Numbered from the stretch's first letter, positions 9,945 through 19,668 are shown. The stretch is DNA of 64,000 nucleotides from Aurantiacibacter sediminis (GCF_016019885.1 NZ_JAEANY010000001.1:1016204-1080203), one strand, 5' to 3'. Translations and numbers: made by a program. The notes: a model not told the origin generated them from the letters alone.

Positions 9945-11003
9945 CTACTCGGGTGACCTCACCTGATCGGGCCGCATGTTTGGAGCGATCGGCGCGTTGG
10001 GTGCACTGTAATTCCAGAGCGCCGGATAATCCTGCGCCATCGGGTACCCACCCAGCGGCTGGCGGAGCCCCTGGTGGCAGGTCGTGCAATTGATCTTGTA
10101 AGGATCGCCCGCAGGGCCAAGCCGATTCCCAGGGAACCATTCGGTTAGCGGGGTCACATATTCCTCATTGGAATTGCCCACCATCTGAAGGCCATACCAG
10201 GCCGTCGAGCGAACCGGACCGGAAATGCTCCAGTCGCCGAAGGACTGCGTATTGTGACAGTACGTGCAATTCACGCCCAGCGCCTGCGACATGTGTACCA
10301 TCAGCGAATAGGTCGCTTCAGTGTCCATTGTGGTGGTGTCATTGTCTGTCGGATGCATGTCGTTCGACTGCACCCGGATGCCATCGAGCGAGTCACCGTT
10401 GAGCAGGTACTGCGCCACCGCATGCTCAGGTAGCGATGAATAGCCTGTGCCGATCACGGGATTGTTCTGCCCATTGAGATCGCCTGCAATACTCGGATGA
10501 CCGCCATCTTCCGGCAGCGTCCAGACATTTTCAGGGATATTGTTGCCCGCATGGCAGGTATAGCACGTCACACCTACCTGGCCGACGTGATCGCCGTATT
10601 CCTGATTGATGTTCTGGTTCATCTGGATCATCCTGCGCGCAACGATCTTCGTGTAGATTTCATCGGACGCCATGTTCGCCGGATTGTGGCAGTAATTGCA
10701 TCCCTCGTCCGGGGAGACCCATTCGGTGATTGCAGCCATCAGATAGTTGAATTCATCGACCGAGACGTCACCCAGGACCTGTACGTTTTCGTACACTTCC
10801 GATGCCCTCGGGCCGCCTGTATCCTCGGGCAGCTCATAGGGCGGTGCGGGGACATCCGGCATGTCCAGCTCGTCGCTCACATAGATCTGATTGCCGCCGG
10901 TACCGCGATAGCCAGTTTGCTCGGACGTTTTGGGTGCGACTTCGCAGGCCGCCATCACCAGGGGCAGACTTCCCGCAAGCGCAATTGTAGCAAGCTTTTT
11001 CAT
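9945..11003 (-). CDS. pufC: photosynthetic reaction centre tetraheme cytochrome c subunit
   Basis: PufC sits on the periplasmic face of the reaction centre and re-reduces the special pair. The protein has 352 residues with a lipoprotein signal ending LVMAAC, so it is likely anchored by a lipidated cysteine. There are four CxxCH haem motifs: CNYCH, CYTCH, CTYCH and CTTCH. The ATG shares one base with the pufM stop (TAATG), so the two are coupled. Some phototrophs in this order lack pufC, so its presence is informative: electron supply to the special pair can run through bound haems and not only through a soluble cytochrome. Confidence 0.97.
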   Translation of the reverse strand: MKKLATIALAGSLPLVMAACEVAPKTSEQTGYRGTGGNQIYVSDELDMPDVPAPPYELPEDTGGPRASEVYENVQVLGDVSVDEFNYLMAAITEWVSPDEGCNYCHNPANMASDEIYTKIVARRMIQMNQNINQEYGDHVGQVGVTCYTCHAGNNIPENVWTLPEDGGHPSIAGDLNGQNNPVIGTGYSSLPEHAVAQYLLNGDSLDGIRVQSNDMHPTDNDTTTMDTEATYSLMVHMSQALGVNCTYCHNTQSFGDWSISGPVRSTAWYGLQMVGNSNEEYVTPLTEWFPGNRLGPAGDPYKINCTTCHQGLRQPLGGYPMAQDYPALWNYSAPNAPIAPNMRPDQVRSPE

Positions 11004-11974
11004 TAGCCATCACTCCCCATGCTGGCCGGGTCGACGACGCCGGTGTCCGGATAGGCGGGCGCAAAGCCATGCTGCTGTGCCCACAGATACCAATTGTCCA
11101 CCACGGTGCCGGTCAGCAGGATGCCGATGCCGCCCGTAAGCGTTGTCAGCACCGCAAACCACCAGGCCCAGCGGTGGATCGATTCCATCGAGGCGTTCCA
11201 GCCCATGGTCCAGCGCCAGAACAGAGCTGCACGCTCGGATGCCGTCCCGCGATCGGTGATCTGCTCGATCTCGCGTTCGCCGCCATAGCGGCCCACGGCA
11301 AGAATAGTCGCGCCGTGCATCGCGAAGAGCAGGACGGAGCCATAGAGGAACACGATCGAGAGCGCGTGAAACGGGTTGTAGAACAGATTGCCGTAACGGA
11401 TCGAGAACGCCGCCGTCCAATCGAGATGCGGGAACACGCCGTATGGGACGGCCTCTGCCCAGCTTCCCATCAAAAGCGGACGGATGAAGCCCAGTACGAG
11501 GAAAAGGAAGATGGCCGAAGCGAAGGCCCAGCATACATGCTTGCCCATGCCAAGCGCGGCAGCGCGCTTATAAGTGCGTACCCACCACAGGATCACCGAA
11601 AGGGTGAGGCAGGCGCCGGCGTAGATGAACCATCCGCCTTCAGCCAAAGGCACGAAAAGCGAAAAGCCATATTCGGGTGCAGGCGGCTCGAGCGAGAGCC
11701 AGAAGAGGTTGCGCACGAACATCACCGGGTCCCAATTGACCGAGGCGAGCATGTTCAGCCCGATAATCTCGAAAGCGATGATGCCGAGAACCAGCGAGAG
11801 CACGCCGAGCCATCCAAGATAGATCGGGCCGATCTGCGCCTGTCCGACCAAGCCCATCCAATGGCTGAAAGTCGCCTTCTTGGTGCGATGCAGATCGGAA
11901 TCTGCTGTCGGAACACCCATTTCCGGCGCGGCGGTCAGCTGGACCTGGGTGAAGATGTTTTGATATTGAGCCAT
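11003..11974 (-). CDS. pufM: photosynthetic reaction centre M subunit
   Basis: M subunit of the type II reaction centre, 323 residues with five transmembrane helices. The histidines for bacteriochlorophyll and the non-haem iron are visible in the segments [38 protein letters not shown] and [11 protein letters not shown]. The N-terminus (about 50 residues) is the usual M-type extension absent from PufL. The gene lies 14 bases after pufL and overlaps the pufC start by one base. Confidence 0.98.
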   Translation of the reverse strand: MAQYQNIFTQVQLTAAPEMGVPTADSDLHRTKKATFSHWMGLVGQAQIGPIYLGWLGVLSLVLGIIAFEIIGLNMLASVNWDPVMFVRNLFWLSLEPPAPEYGFSLFVPLAEGGWFIYAGACLTLSVILWWVRTYKRAAALGMGKHVCWAFASAIFLFLVLGFIRPLLMGSWAEAVPYGVFPHLDWTAAFSIRYGNLFYNPFHALSIVFLYGSVLLFAMHGATILAVGRYGGEREIEQITDRGTASERAALFWRWTMGWNASMESIHRWAWWFAVLTTLTGGIGILLTGTVVDNWYLWAQQHGFAPAYPDTGVVDPASMGSDG

Positions 11975-11988
11975 GTTTCAGTGCTCCT

Positions 11989-12813
11989 TCACGACCAGAT
12001 CGGCAGGTTGAGCCACCAGGTCCACCATTCGGGCCAGCCCTTGGTCCACAATGGTCCGCTGATAACGATGCACACCGCGCTCCAGAACCCGGCGTTAAGT
12101 GCCAGCAGCAGGCCCACACGGTGGATGCCCAGCGTGCCGACCGAATAGCCGATCAGGTCGCGGAAGAAGGTGTCTTCATATTCGGGTGTTTTCACTTCCT
12201 CGCCCGCGGCTGGGTTCGTGGCGGAGAGAACCAGCGCGCCGTGCAATGCCAGTGCCAGCGTGGTGGTGAAGAAGAACGTCACCGCCAGCATATGCGCCGG
12301 ATTGTAGTGGAAGTGGAGGTATTGGTAGCCGGTGTTGGAAACCCAGTCCAAATGGCTGAAGATCCCGTAGGGGAAGCCGAAATGCCAGCCGCCCATGAGG
12401 ACAGGCCGGACCACGACCAATGTAAAATAGGCGAGGATGGCGACGCCGAAGGCGACCGGCACGTGATAGCCCATTCCCAATTTGCGGCAAATTTCCACCT
12501 CGCGCAGCGCCCACGAGACGAAAGAAATCAGCGCGCAGACCGTGATGATCTGCCAGAAACCACCTTCCTTGAGCGGGGCCATCATCAGCCCGTAACTCAA
12601 ATCCGGTGGTGCAATACTGATCAGCCACGGATTCCAGGTTGGGCCCTGCGATGCTGCGTAGAATATCAGCATCGTCCCCAAGGTGGCAAAGAGCGCCGTA
12701 ATGACTCCGAACAGGCCCACGTAAAACGGGCCGACCCAGAAGTCGAACATGTCTCCACCGATCAGCGTGCCGCCACGCACACGATACTTTCGCTCAAAAC
12801 TGAGGAGCGCCAT
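11989..12813 (-). CDS. pufL: photosynthetic reaction centre L subunit
   Basis: L subunit of the type II reaction centre, 274 residues with five transmembrane helices, starting [20 protein letters not shown], the standard PufL N-terminus. Ligand segments [21 protein letters not shown] (read as FSHLDW and YLHFHYNP), LALHGALVL and [10 protein letters not shown] carry the pigment and iron histidines. It is preceded at 12860-12912 by a strong hairpin that separates it from pufA, the classical place where the puf message is processed. Confidence 0.98.
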   Translation of the reverse strand: MALLSFERKYRVRGGTLIGGDMFDFWVGPFYVGLFGVITALFATLGTMLIFYAASQGPTWNPWLISIAPPDLSYGLMMAPLKEGGFWQIITVCALISFVSWALREVEICRKLGMGYHVPVAFGVAILAYFTLVVVRPVLMGGWHFGFPYGIFSHLDWVSNTGYQYLHFHYNPAHMLAVTFFFTTTLALALHGALVLSATNPAAGEEVKTPEYEDTFFRDLIGYSVGTLGIHRVGLLLALNAGFWSAVCIVISGPLWTKGWPEWWTWWLNLPIWS

Positions 12814-12859
12814 AGCCCAATCCTCCCCCGCCGAATGACGGGCAATTGTTAGTCAACAT

Positions 12860-12912
12860 TTCGACCGTGAGGCGCGACTGGCGGCGCCAGCCGCACCTCT
12901 CGCACAGTCGAA
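12860..12912 (-). promoter_or_regulatory. pufA-pufL intercistronic stem-loop
   Basis: A 14-pair stem (12869-12882 with 12886-12899, two G-U wobbles, 3-base loop) enclosed by outer arms TTCGAC (12860-12865) and GTCGAA (12907-12912). In Rhodobacter a hairpin here protects the 3' end of pufBA mRNA and so sets more LH1 than reaction centre; that role is inferred by position. There is no T run after it, so it is not a simple terminator. Confidence 0.75.
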
Positions 12913-12935
12913 TGGTTACACTTCGTTAGCTAGCG

Positions 12936-13103
12936 TCAGTTGGACGTAAGCTGTGCTGTGCTGGCCGCGTTCGGGCCGTCCAGCCAGTTGTACGTGTCCG
13001 TGCTCAGCAAGATGAAGTGGATGGTGAATGCCAGCACGGCGAGGAACACATGCAGTCCCACAATAGCCGTACGTGGATTGTAGATCATCCAAGCTCTCCA
13101 CAT
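12936..13103 (-). CDS. pufA: light-harvesting complex 1 alpha subunit
   Basis: LH1 alpha polypeptide of 55 residues: MWRAWMIYNPRTAIVGLHVF at the N-terminus, a single membrane helix, and the bacteriochlorophyll-binding histidine in FTIHFILLSTDTYNWL. The frame was read directly from the sequence because it is short. The start ATG at 13103 follows AAGGAG with a spacing of 8 bases. It lies 66 bases after pufB and is followed by the intercistronic stem-loop. Confidence 0.97.
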   Translation of the reverse strand: MWRAWMIYNPRTAIVGLHVFLAVLAFTIHFILLSTDTYNWLDGPNAASTAQLTSN

Positions 13104-13169
13104 GGTACATCTCCTTGATTAGTTGAATTTTTTCATTGCCAGATCAAGCTGGCAGCGAAGACGCGACTG

Positions 13170-13328
13170 TTAGGCGAGCCAGGGCCTCCAGGCCCAAACC
13201 AACGCGTGGGCGACGACGGCGATTGCCACGAAGCCTACGAACGTTGCCATGAACAGCTTGTGGAATTCCTTGGCCTCTTCGGGCGTCAGGTAAGTCCGAA
13301 CGCCGAAGCGATCATCGGGATCACTCAT
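13170..13328 (-). CDS. pufB: light-harvesting complex 1 beta subunit
   Basis: LH1 beta polypeptide of 52 residues, beginning [20 protein letters not shown], with the helix [20 protein letters not shown], in which the histidine before ALVW is the expected bacteriochlorophyll ligand, and ending RPWLA. The ATG at 13328 overlaps the stop of the 42-codon frame upstream as ATGA; GGAG stands 8 bases before it. It is the first classical gene of pufBALMC. Confidence 0.97.
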   Translation of the reverse strand: MSDPDDRFGVRTYLTPEEAKEFHKLFMATFVGFVAIAVVAHALVWAWRPWLA

Positions 13329-13453
13329 AGCTTTTCTCCATTTCTGGTTGGTGTGCGAGAGGCTTGTGCCTCCGGTTTATCCTCGCGGAGAATCCGCAGG
13401 GATTGGGAGTTGCCCCTCGACCGGGCAGAATGGATGGTGTTGGTCAGCCTCAT
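13325..13453 (-). CDS. candidate 42-residue protein bridging bchZ and pufB
   Basis: A 42-codon frame begins with the ATG that overlaps the bchZ stop (ATGA at 13450-13453) and ends with the TGA that overlaps the pufB ATG (13325-13328). It fills the gap completely. The product starts [20 protein letters not shown], is basic, polar and has no hydrophobic segment or cysteine. It is in the position of Rhodobacter pufQ, but does not resemble PufQ, which has a membrane span. No ribosome site is visible inside bchZ beyond the overlap itself. It may be a real small protein, or a translated linker that couples pufB to bchZ. It could also be chance. Confidence 0.45.
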   Translation of the reverse strand: MRLTNTIHSARSRGNSQSLRILREDKPEAQASRTPTRNGEKL

Positions 13454-14889
13454 GCGCGCTCCCCCTGAAGCAGCGCATCGGCCAGCAATTCGGCACTGAC
13501 GCTTGTCGCGCCAGCTGCACGTGCCGCACGTTCGGCGCCATCGCGCAAACGTTTGGCAGCGGAAATTCGGATCAGAACGGGTTGTGCTTCGATCAGCACA
13601 TCCAGCTTCGCCTTCGCATCCTCATCCCACGGCATTTCGGCGCGGGCGGGTGTGGGATCGACCGTATCCAGATCTGTGCTGAGCGGAATGATATGGAAGA
13701 GCGCGTCAAACAGCGCGTTGCAAACTTCCTGCACCAGATATGTCGCGCCCGAATAGCCCATGAAGGGCGTGCCGGTATGGCGACGGATCGCTGCGCCCGG
13801 GAAGCTGGCAGGGATATACACCCCGCGCGCTCCGCACTCGGCCATGTACATGCGTTCATTATAGCTGCCGAAAACGATCAGCGGCGGATTGGTGTGAATG
13901 GCCTCGCGCACCGCGGCATTGTCCGGCTTTACTCCGGCAGAGCGGCTGAAAGCGAAAGAGCAGGGCAAGCCCATATCGTCTTCGAGGAATTTGCGGATGC
14001 CGCGCGCATAGGTCTCGTTTGCGACGATACCGAAGCTGGCAGTGGCAAAGAAATCCTGCGTGACGGAGCGCCACAAGTCCCAAAGCGGCTTGATGGTCGT
14101 GTGCTTTTCGCGCTCGATGAAAGGCTCTGGATCAAGGCCCAGCTCTTCGCCGATTGCGCGCAGGAATTTCGTCGTGCTGTCGAGCCCGACAGGCGCCTGG
14201 AAATAGGGCCGCTCCATCAGCTCAGCTAAATTGCGGCCGAATTCGCGGTACATGCAGACATTGGCTTCGGCATCGGCCAAGCGGCGGACATCGGCGAGAT
14301 GGCTGCCCAGCGGGAAGACCATGTTCACTTCCGCGCCGATCCCTTCGATCAGGCGGCGGATTTCGGCAAGATCGCTCGCCATGTTGAACATGCCGTAGGC
14401 GGGGCCAAGAATGTTGACCTTGGGCTTCGCACCTTCCTTGCGCTGGCGCAGCTTCGGCACTTTCTTCGGGCCGAATTCGGTCCATAGCCAGCTCATCGCG
14501 CGATCGGCGCTCTGCCACTGATCTTCGTCGATCGTACGCGGCAGGAAGCGCTTGATATTGGTGCCTTCGGGCGTGACGCCCCCACCGATCATCTCGGCGA
14601 TGGAGCCGGTGACGACCACTGCGGGCAATTCGGGATCGAGGGTCTGCCACGCGCGTTTCATCGCGCCTTCGGTACCGGTCTTGCCAAGCTCTTCTTCACC
14701 CAGGCCAGTAACGACGATGGGCAATTCGTGCGGTGGCAGGCCGTCCGTGTAATGCAGCACACTGGTGACGGGCAGGTTCTCACAACCCACCGGGCCATCG
14801 ATGATGACCTGCAGGCCCTTCACCGCGGTGAAGACGTAGGTCGCGCCCCAATATCCGCCAGCGCGGTCATGATCGAGGATCAGGCTCAT
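13450..14889 (-). CDS. bchZ: chlorophyllide a oxidoreductase subunit Z
   Basis: BchZ with BchY forms the catalytic YZ component of the nitrogenase-like enzyme that reduces ring B of chlorophyllide a (COR). The protein is 479 residues. The start is the ATG at 14889, which overlaps the bchY stop as ATGA; the frame is open for 31 more codons upstream but similarity begins at [16 protein letters not shown]. Segments [18 protein letters not shown] and [19 protein letters not shown] are family-typical and include the cluster-ligand cysteine. It follows bchC-X-Y and precedes the puf genes. Confidence 0.96.
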   Translation of the reverse strand: MSLILDHDRAGGYWGATYVFTAVKGLQVIIDGPVGCENLPVTSVLHYTDGLPPHELPIVVTGLGEEELGKTGTEGAMKRAWQTLDPELPAVVVTGSIAEMIGGGVTPEGTNIKRFLPRTIDEDQWQSADRAMSWLWTEFGPKKVPKLRQRKEGAKPKVNILGPAYGMFNMASDLAEIRRLIEGIGAEVNMVFPLGSHLADVRRLADAEANVCMYREFGRNLAELMERPYFQAPVGLDSTTKFLRAIGEELGLDPEPFIEREKHTTIKPLWDLWRSVTQDFFATASFGIVANETYARGIRKFLEDDMGLPCSFAFSRSAGVKPDNAAVREAIHTNPPLIVFGSYNERMYMAECGARGVYIPASFPGAAIRRHTGTPFMGYSGATYLVQEVCNALFDALFHIIPLSTDLDTVDPTPARAEMPWDEDAKAKLDVLIEAQPVLIRISAAKRLRDGAERAARAAGATSVSAELLADALLQGERA

Positions 14890-16409
14890 GTACCCACCGC
14901 CTCTGCCGCCTTGCGCGCAGCTTCGTTGAGGGCGGCATATTTGGCTTTGAACTTGGGCCGATCCTGCGGCGTGTCTTCCCACACGCCCGAGGTGTGATCG
15001 GTGCCGACCCCCTCAAAGAATGCCTTCATGCTGTCCATGCGCGCCTTGTTGGCCATCGCGCCGTTGACGACCTGCGCCAGCGAGCCAGCACCTGCTGGCC
15101 CCATGAGCGGACGGGCCGAGATGAGATTGGTGAAATAGAGCGAAGGGATGGCCTTCTGCTTGGCGTGCTGCACGACAGGCGTGGTGCCGATCGCGAGGTC
15201 GGGACCGAATTCCGCAATAGCTGCGATGTCTTCTTCCAGGCTTGCCCGGAAATTCACCCGCACACCCTTGTCTTCGAGCCATTCGCGGTCGGGATCTGAC
15301 CATTGCGTGCGCGGGCAGGCGGAGCCGACATAGGGCACATCCGCACCGCTTTCGATCAGTAGCCGCGCGACCAGCAATTCGGACCCTTCATAGCCCGACA
15401 CAGTGATGCGGCCATTGATCGGGTTTGCCGCGAGCGCGCCCTTGATCGCGCCGACGAAGGCGTTTTTCGATGCATCGACTTTCGCCTGTGCGATGCCGCA
15501 AGCCTCACCCACTGCGTGAAGCCAGGCAGCTGTGCCCTCCGCGCCAACCGGGGCAGAACCCAGAACCTGTCGCCCGGCAGCCTGAAATTCGCGAACGCTG
15601 GCGGTGTAGAAGGGATGGATCGCGGCGACGGCTGCGCAATCCAATGCGGAATAAAGCTCGCGCCATTCACGGGTTGGGACAACCGGACCGGCAGCCAGCC
15701 CGAGCGGCTCCAGCATCATGCCGATGCCGACTGGATCGGCGGGAAACATCTCGCCCAGCAGGGTGATGGTCGGCTTGTCGCTCTGCTCACGCGGCGCAGC
15801 GACGGGGCCCTCCTTCACTTCCTCGCGCGCATATTTGAGCATCGCGCCCGCCAGCACGTCCTTTGCTTCCGCATGCGTCGGTATGCCAAAGCCGGGCACA
15901 TCAATGCCGACGATCCGGACACCATTGATCTGCTTCTTCAGCAGCCTTAGCGGAACGCCGCTTGCCGTCGGCACGCAGAGATTGGTGACGATGATCGCAT
16001 CATATTTTTCGGGATCGGCGAGGTCCTCCACCGATTCCTTGATGTCCTCGAACAGCTTGCCGGTAACGAGCGTTTCGGAGCTGAAGGGCACGTAACCCAC
16101 CGTCCGCCGTGCGCCGTAGAAATGCGATGTAAAGGTTAGGCCATAAACGCAGCAGGCCGAGCCGGAGAGCACCGTCGCCGTGCGCCGCATCCGTAGGCCG
16201 ACCCGCAAGGACCCGAAGGCAGGGCACATGCTCTGCGGCTGGTCATGCGGGCCCACCGGATAGTCGGCGGCATATTGATCGAGGATTTCGCTCTTGCCCG
16301 CCTTGCGCGCGGCATCCTTCATGGTTTCCGTGCTGGAGCATGCGCCGCCCTCGGCAGAACCGATATCGAGCGTGTCACGCTCGCGAACAGAGGCGATACC
16401 GTCGGTCAA
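14886..16409 (-). CDS. bchY: chlorophyllide a oxidoreductase subunit Y
   Basis: BchY is the partner of BchZ in chlorophyllide a reduction. The protein has 507 residues. Cysteines of the expected cluster-binding type lie in [11 protein letters not shown] (Cys62), [11 protein letters not shown] (about 86-87) and [11 protein letters not shown] (about 145). It starts three bases after the bchX stop and overlaps bchZ as ATGA, so subunit synthesis is coupled. Length and motifs are normal. Confidence 0.96.
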   Translation of the reverse strand: MTDGIASVRERDTLDIGSAEGGACSSTETMKDAARKAGKSEILDQYAADYPVGPHDQPQSMCPAFGSLRVGLRMRRTATVLSGSACCVYGLTFTSHFYGARRTVGYVPFSSETLVTGKLFEDIKESVEDLADPEKYDAIIVTNLCVPTASGVPLRLLKKQINGVRIVGIDVPGFGIPTHAEAKDVLAGAMLKYAREEVKEGPVAAPREQSDKPTITLLGEMFPADPVGIGMMLEPLGLAAGPVVPTREWRELYSALDCAAVAAIHPFYTASVREFQAAGRQVLGSAPVGAEGTAAWLHAVGEACGIAQAKVDASKNAFVGAIKGALAANPINGRITVSGYEGSELLVARLLIESGADVPYVGSACPRTQWSDPDREWLEDKGVRVNFRASLEEDIAAIAEFGPDLAIGTTPVVQHAKQKAIPSLYFTNLISARPLMGPAGAGSLAQVVNGAMANKARMDSMKAFFEGVGTDHTSGVWEDTPQDRPKFKAKYAALNEAARKAAEAVGT

Positions 16410-16412
16410 GCG

Positions 16413-17399
16413 CTATACCTCATCGTACACGACTTCGAGGCTGGGCTTGGGCTCAAAAGAACCGCCGCGCATATCGGCCTGGGTGGCTGGCACCAAAGTG
16501 ATGTCACCACCTGTGTCTTCCGGGGAGAAGAGGCCTAACAACCCGTCCTGGTCGAGAGGGGTGGGCTGGCGCGGCGGAGCCTCAGCAACGTTTGCAGCCA
16601 GCTCTTCAAAGAGCGAGCCCCATTCGCCGCCGGGCGTTCCGATAATCTGGTAATTTGCCGATTTCCGGCGAATGTCTTCATTTGCGGGGATGGCCGTGAG
16701 GACCGGAATATCAACAGCGTCAGCAAAGGCCTGCGCTTCTCCGGTACCGTCATCCTTGTTCACGATCATGCCGGCAACGCCGACATTGCCGCCCATTTTG
16801 CGGAAATATTCGACCGCCTGACAGACATTGTTCGCGACATACAGTGATTGCATGTCGTTAGAGCCGACAACAATGACCTTCTGGCACATGTCGCGGGCAA
16901 TCGGCAGGCCGAAGCCGCCGCACACGACATCGCCGAGGAAATCGAGCAGGACGTAGTCGAAGCCCCATTCGTGGAAGCCCAGCTTCTCGAGCAATTCGAA
17001 ACCGTGAATGATGCCGCGTCCGCCGCATCCGCGGCCCACTTCGGGGCCGCCGAGTTCCATGGCGAACACGCCATCGCGCTGGAAGCACACGTCTTCGATG
17101 GTCACTTCTTCGCCCGCGAGCTTCTTCTTGGAAGACGTCTCGATAATGGTCGGGCAGCTTTTCCCGCCGAACAGCAGGCTGGTGGTATCGGATTTCGGAT
17201 CGCAGCCGATCAGCAACACGCGCTTGCCCTGCTGCGCCATCATGTAGCTGAGGTTGGAGAGGGCAAAACTCTTGCCCGATCCGCCCTTGCCGTAGATCGC
17301 AATGATCTGCGTTTCGGATTTGACCTCTCCAGTGTGGACCGGATCGGGTTCGATGGCTGCTTCTTCGCGCAGGGCGGCGTCAGTATCGAGCATCGTCAT
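16413..17399 (-). CDS. bchX: chlorophyllide a reductase iron protein subunit X
   Basis: BchX is the ATP-dependent electron donor (NifH-like) for BchYZ. The protein has 328 residues. The Walker A motif GKGGSGKS is at 37-44, and the two cysteines of the inter-subunit [4Fe-4S] cluster are in EVGRGCGGRGI and VVCGGFGLP. The start is the ATG at 17399, which overlaps the bchC stop as ATGA. The frame is open upstream inside bchC, but that part is not BchX-like. Confidence 0.96.
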   Translation of the reverse strand: MTMLDTDAALREEAAIEPDPVHTGEVKSETQIIAIYGKGGSGKSFALSNLSYMMAQQGKRVLLIGCDPKSDTTSLLFGGKSCPTIIETSSKKKLAGEEVTIEDVCFQRDGVFAMELGGPEVGRGCGGRGIIHGFELLEKLGFHEWGFDYVLLDFLGDVVCGGFGLPIARDMCQKVIVVGSNDMQSLYVANNVCQAVEYFRKMGGNVGVAGMIVNKDDGTGEAQAFADAVDIPVLTAIPANEDIRRKSANYQIIGTPGGEWGSLFEELAANVAEAPPRQPTPLDQDGLLGLFSPEDTGGDITLVPATQADMRGGSFEPKPSLEVVYDEV

Positions 17400-18331
17400 G
17401 CGGCTTGGCTCCAGTCGAGTACCATTTTCAGGCAGTCGGTATCGTGAAAGGCTGTGGGATAGGCGCGCTCCGCATCGCCAGCGGGGCTGGTGTGCGAAAT
17501 CAGATCGGAGAGATCGAGCGCGCCGGTTTCGATAAGATCGCGCGTTACGGCGAGGTCCTGCGGCTGCCATTCCGCCGCGATGCGCATCCGCGCTTCTATC
17601 TGGAAAGCGGGCGGGAAGGCGAAACTTGGGCGGTTGGCGTAAAAGCCTGCAAGAACGAGCTCGCCGCCATGAGCGAGGCGACCGATCAGCGTGTCGATCC
17701 CATCGGCATATCCGCTCGCGTCATAGATGGTCGCGTAGTCTTTGCGATCATCGTCTTTCGGGGCGATCACATCATAACCGACCCCGCCGCTGCGGCGACT
17801 GGCCTTATTGTCCCAGACGGTGGGAGCAGGCGCTCCGGTAGCGATGGTCAGGCGAGCGAGCAGGCGCCCCAGCGTGCCGTGGCCGACAATCAGCTCGGGC
17901 GGCTTTTCGCCGGAAATTGCGTGCAATGCGGTCGCAGCCAGAGCGAAAAGAACGCCGTCCTTGCCAAGTGATTCGGAGACCAGAAGCGCGCGCGATGAAG
18001 GCACAATTACTCGCTCTGCCGTACCGCCGAAAAGGCTGCGTGCATCTTGGTAGCAAGCGGCGCCGGGCACGAAGACCCATTCGCCAATGCGGCCTTTTGC
18101 GTCAGCCCCCGCGTCGGTGATCCGGCCGACCGATTCATAGCCCGGCACAAGCGGGTAACCCATTCCCGGAAACCGCGGCATTTCGCCAGTCCAAAGGAGT
18201 TTTTCAGTGCCGGTGCTGATGCCGCTCCAGGCGATATCGACGATCACGTCGGAAGGGCCGCACTCGGACAGGTTCAGGCGGCGGAGCGCGAGCTGCCGTG
18301 GTGCCTCTAAAATGACCGCGTGTGCGTCCAT
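17396..18331 (-). CDS. bchC: bacteriochlorophyllide a dehydrogenase (3-hydroxyethyl to 3-acetyl)
   Basis: BchC oxidises the 3-hydroxyethyl group of bacteriochlorophyllide to 3-acetyl. The protein has 311 residues, a medium-chain dehydrogenase-like fold lacking the usual zinc-binding set, with LVPGYESVGRI near 62-72 and a cofactor region around IVGHGTLGRLLARL (about 149-162). It is the first gene of bchCXYZ-puf. Two PpsR-type boxes lie 92 to 135 bases upstream, as in the Rhodobacter bchC promoter. The overlap with bchX is 4 bases. Confidence 0.95.
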   Translation of the reverse strand: MDAHAVILEAPRQLALRRLNLSECGPSDVIVDIAWSGISTGTEKLLWTGEMPRFPGMGYPLVPGYESVGRITDAGADAKGRIGEWVFVPGAACYQDARSLFGGTAERVIVPSSRALLVSESLGKDGVLFALAATALHAISGEKPPELIVGHGTLGRLLARLTIATGAPAPTVWDNKASRRSGGVGYDVIAPKDDDRKDYATIYDASGYADGIDTLIGRLAHGGELVLAGFYANRPSFAFPPAFQIEARMRIAAEWQPQDLAVTRDLIETGALDLSDLISHTSPAGDAERAYPTAFHDTDCLKMVLDWSQAA

Positions 18332-18422
18332 GCGCCCGGTCGTCCCCTTTCCGTCCCGTGAGGGCGTTATCGGTATCTCGCGATACCCTTCCTCACCGTT
18401 AGCTACGCCTTACGCAGCCGAG

Positions 18423-18466
18423 TGTCAATTTTAGAAGACAATGATCTATGTCAAAGAAAACTTACA
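18423..18466. promoter_or_regulatory. tandem PpsR boxes of the bchC promoter
   Basis: Two exact TGT-N12-ACA motifs, 18423-18440 and 18449-18466, are separated by 8 bases, the spacing known for cooperative CrtJ binding at bchC in Rhodobacter. Each left half reads TTGACA on the minus strand, giving -35 hexamers for bchC. From the outer box TAAAAT stands 15 bases downstream as a possible -10. The outer box covers the crtF stop codon, so the operator lies partly in coding sequence. Confidence 0.85.
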
Positions 18467-19587
18467 ATAAGGCTGCACACCAGTGGCTGGTGCGTCTTCA
18501 CTTGGCGCGATCGGGAAAAGCCGGCGGCGCTGAGCATGGCCATGATCTCTTCTGCCGAGCGGGGGCGGCCCGAGTTCATGGCCCAGAGATAGAGGCCGAA
18601 ATAGGCGTCTCCCATGCCCTTCGCGCCCCGTGTATCGGCCATCGGTTCGGCGATAAGCAGCCGCCCGCCCGGCGGCAGGGCTTTGCGGATGGCGGTGAGC
18701 AGCTTCACAGCCTCATCATCATCATGATCATGCAGGATGCGCACGAGCGAGATGCAATCATATTCAGACGGTAGTGGGCTGTGGAAGAAATCTCCCGGAT
18801 GTAGCGAAATGCGTTCGGAAAGGCCCTGATTGCCGAGCCAGGCCGAAGTTCCATCGAGCACTGGTGGCAGATCCAAGATACCGATTCGCAGGCCCGGGTG
18901 GGCGTTTACCACTCCGGCAGCGAAACGGCCGTGCCCTCCGCCCACATCGAGAAGGCTGCGATGCTGGCTGAAGTCATAAGCCGCGAGCACTTGCTCACAC
19001 ACCATCGCCTGGGATTGCGCCATCAATTGCGAATATTCGGATGCCGCTTCGCCATCGCCTTCAGCGGCATAATGCCAGAATTGGGAAAGCGCGGTAGGCT
19101 TCCCGCGATCGGCGCGCAGCAGGTCGAGTGGTTCGGCGAGGTCGCGGTACAGCACGCGGTTGTGGCGCACCATTGCGAGCGCCCCTTCATTCGTGTGCAG
19201 CGCTGCGCCTTGCTGGCCGAGCATCCATTGGTTTGGCGCAACCTCTTGCGCCAGCTCGATCGCTGCGGCTGCACGGACTAGGCGAAGCGCAGCAGCGTCT
19301 GAAAGTCCGGTGTGTTCGGCAATCTCGGTGAGAACGACAGGCCCCTGCGATAGAAGCGCGAGCAGATCGCTCTCAACACATGCAAGCAGGGTCTGAGAGT
19401 AAGTGAAGCCAGCGACAAGGTCGAAAGCCCATCTGGCTTTCCAGCGCGCGATCATGGACATCGGCCAGACACGCGAAGACCATTTCTGAAAGGCGGGCGA
19501 GCCAAGGATCCGGTTGCGACGAGTGATCCAGCGGACTTTCCATCGCGATGCAGATCGTGCACCAATTCGAGAAACTTCTTCCGCCAT
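18451..19587 (-). CDS. crtF: demethylspheroidene/hydroxycarotenoid O-methyltransferase
   Basis: CrtF methylates the tertiary hydroxyl group made by CrtC on the spheroidene branch, using S-adenosylmethionine. From the ATG at 19587 the protein has 378 residues: a dimerisation/winged-helix region (about 65-150) and a Rossmann methyltransferase domain with LLDVGGGHGRFAAG as motif I. An ATG at 19632 would add 15 residues, but it would leave 36 bases to crtD on the other strand and would put a PpsR box inside the gene, so 19587 is preferred with moderate certainty. No Shine-Dalgarno sequence is visible before it. The stop codon lies inside a bchC operator. Confidence 0.9.
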   Translation of the reverse strand: MAEEVSRIGARSASRWKVRWITRRNRILGSPAFQKWSSRVWPMSMIARWKARWAFDLVAGFTYSQTLLACVESDLLALLSQGPVVLTEIAEHTGLSDAAALRLVRAAAAIELAQEVAPNQWMLGQQGAALHTNEGALAMVRHNRVLYRDLAEPLDLLRADRGKPTALSQFWHYAAEGDGEAASEYSQLMAQSQAMVCEQVLAAYDFSQHRSLLDVGGGHGRFAAGVVNAHPGLRIGILDLPPVLDGTSAWLGNQGLSERISLHPGDFFHSPLPSEYDCISLVRILHDHDDDEAVKLLTAIRKALPPGGRLLIAEPMADTRGAKGMGDAYFGLYLWAMNSGRPRSAEEIMAMLSAAGFSRSRQVKTHQPLVCSLIVSFL

Positions 19588-19588
19588 A

Positions 19589-19606
19589 TGTCTAGCGAAC
19601 TGGACA
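19589..19606. promoter_or_regulatory. PpsR box between crtF and crtD
   Basis: Exact TGT-N12-ACA. On the minus strand it ends one base before the preferred crtF ATG; on the plus strand it ends 62 bases before the crtD start, where its right half TGGACA could serve as a -35. It reads much like the box before bchI (both TGTCCAG at one end and GACA at the other). Confidence 0.65.
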
Positions 19607-19668
19607 TATTGAGTGTAAAGGTCAATGAGCATGCTTTCGAAGTTTGAAACCTGATAGGAGCTTGAGCC

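Noticed and set aside
13325..13453. PufQ
   Set aside because: The frame has the right place but is 42 residues, polar and without a membrane span, unlike PufQ of about 74 residues with one.
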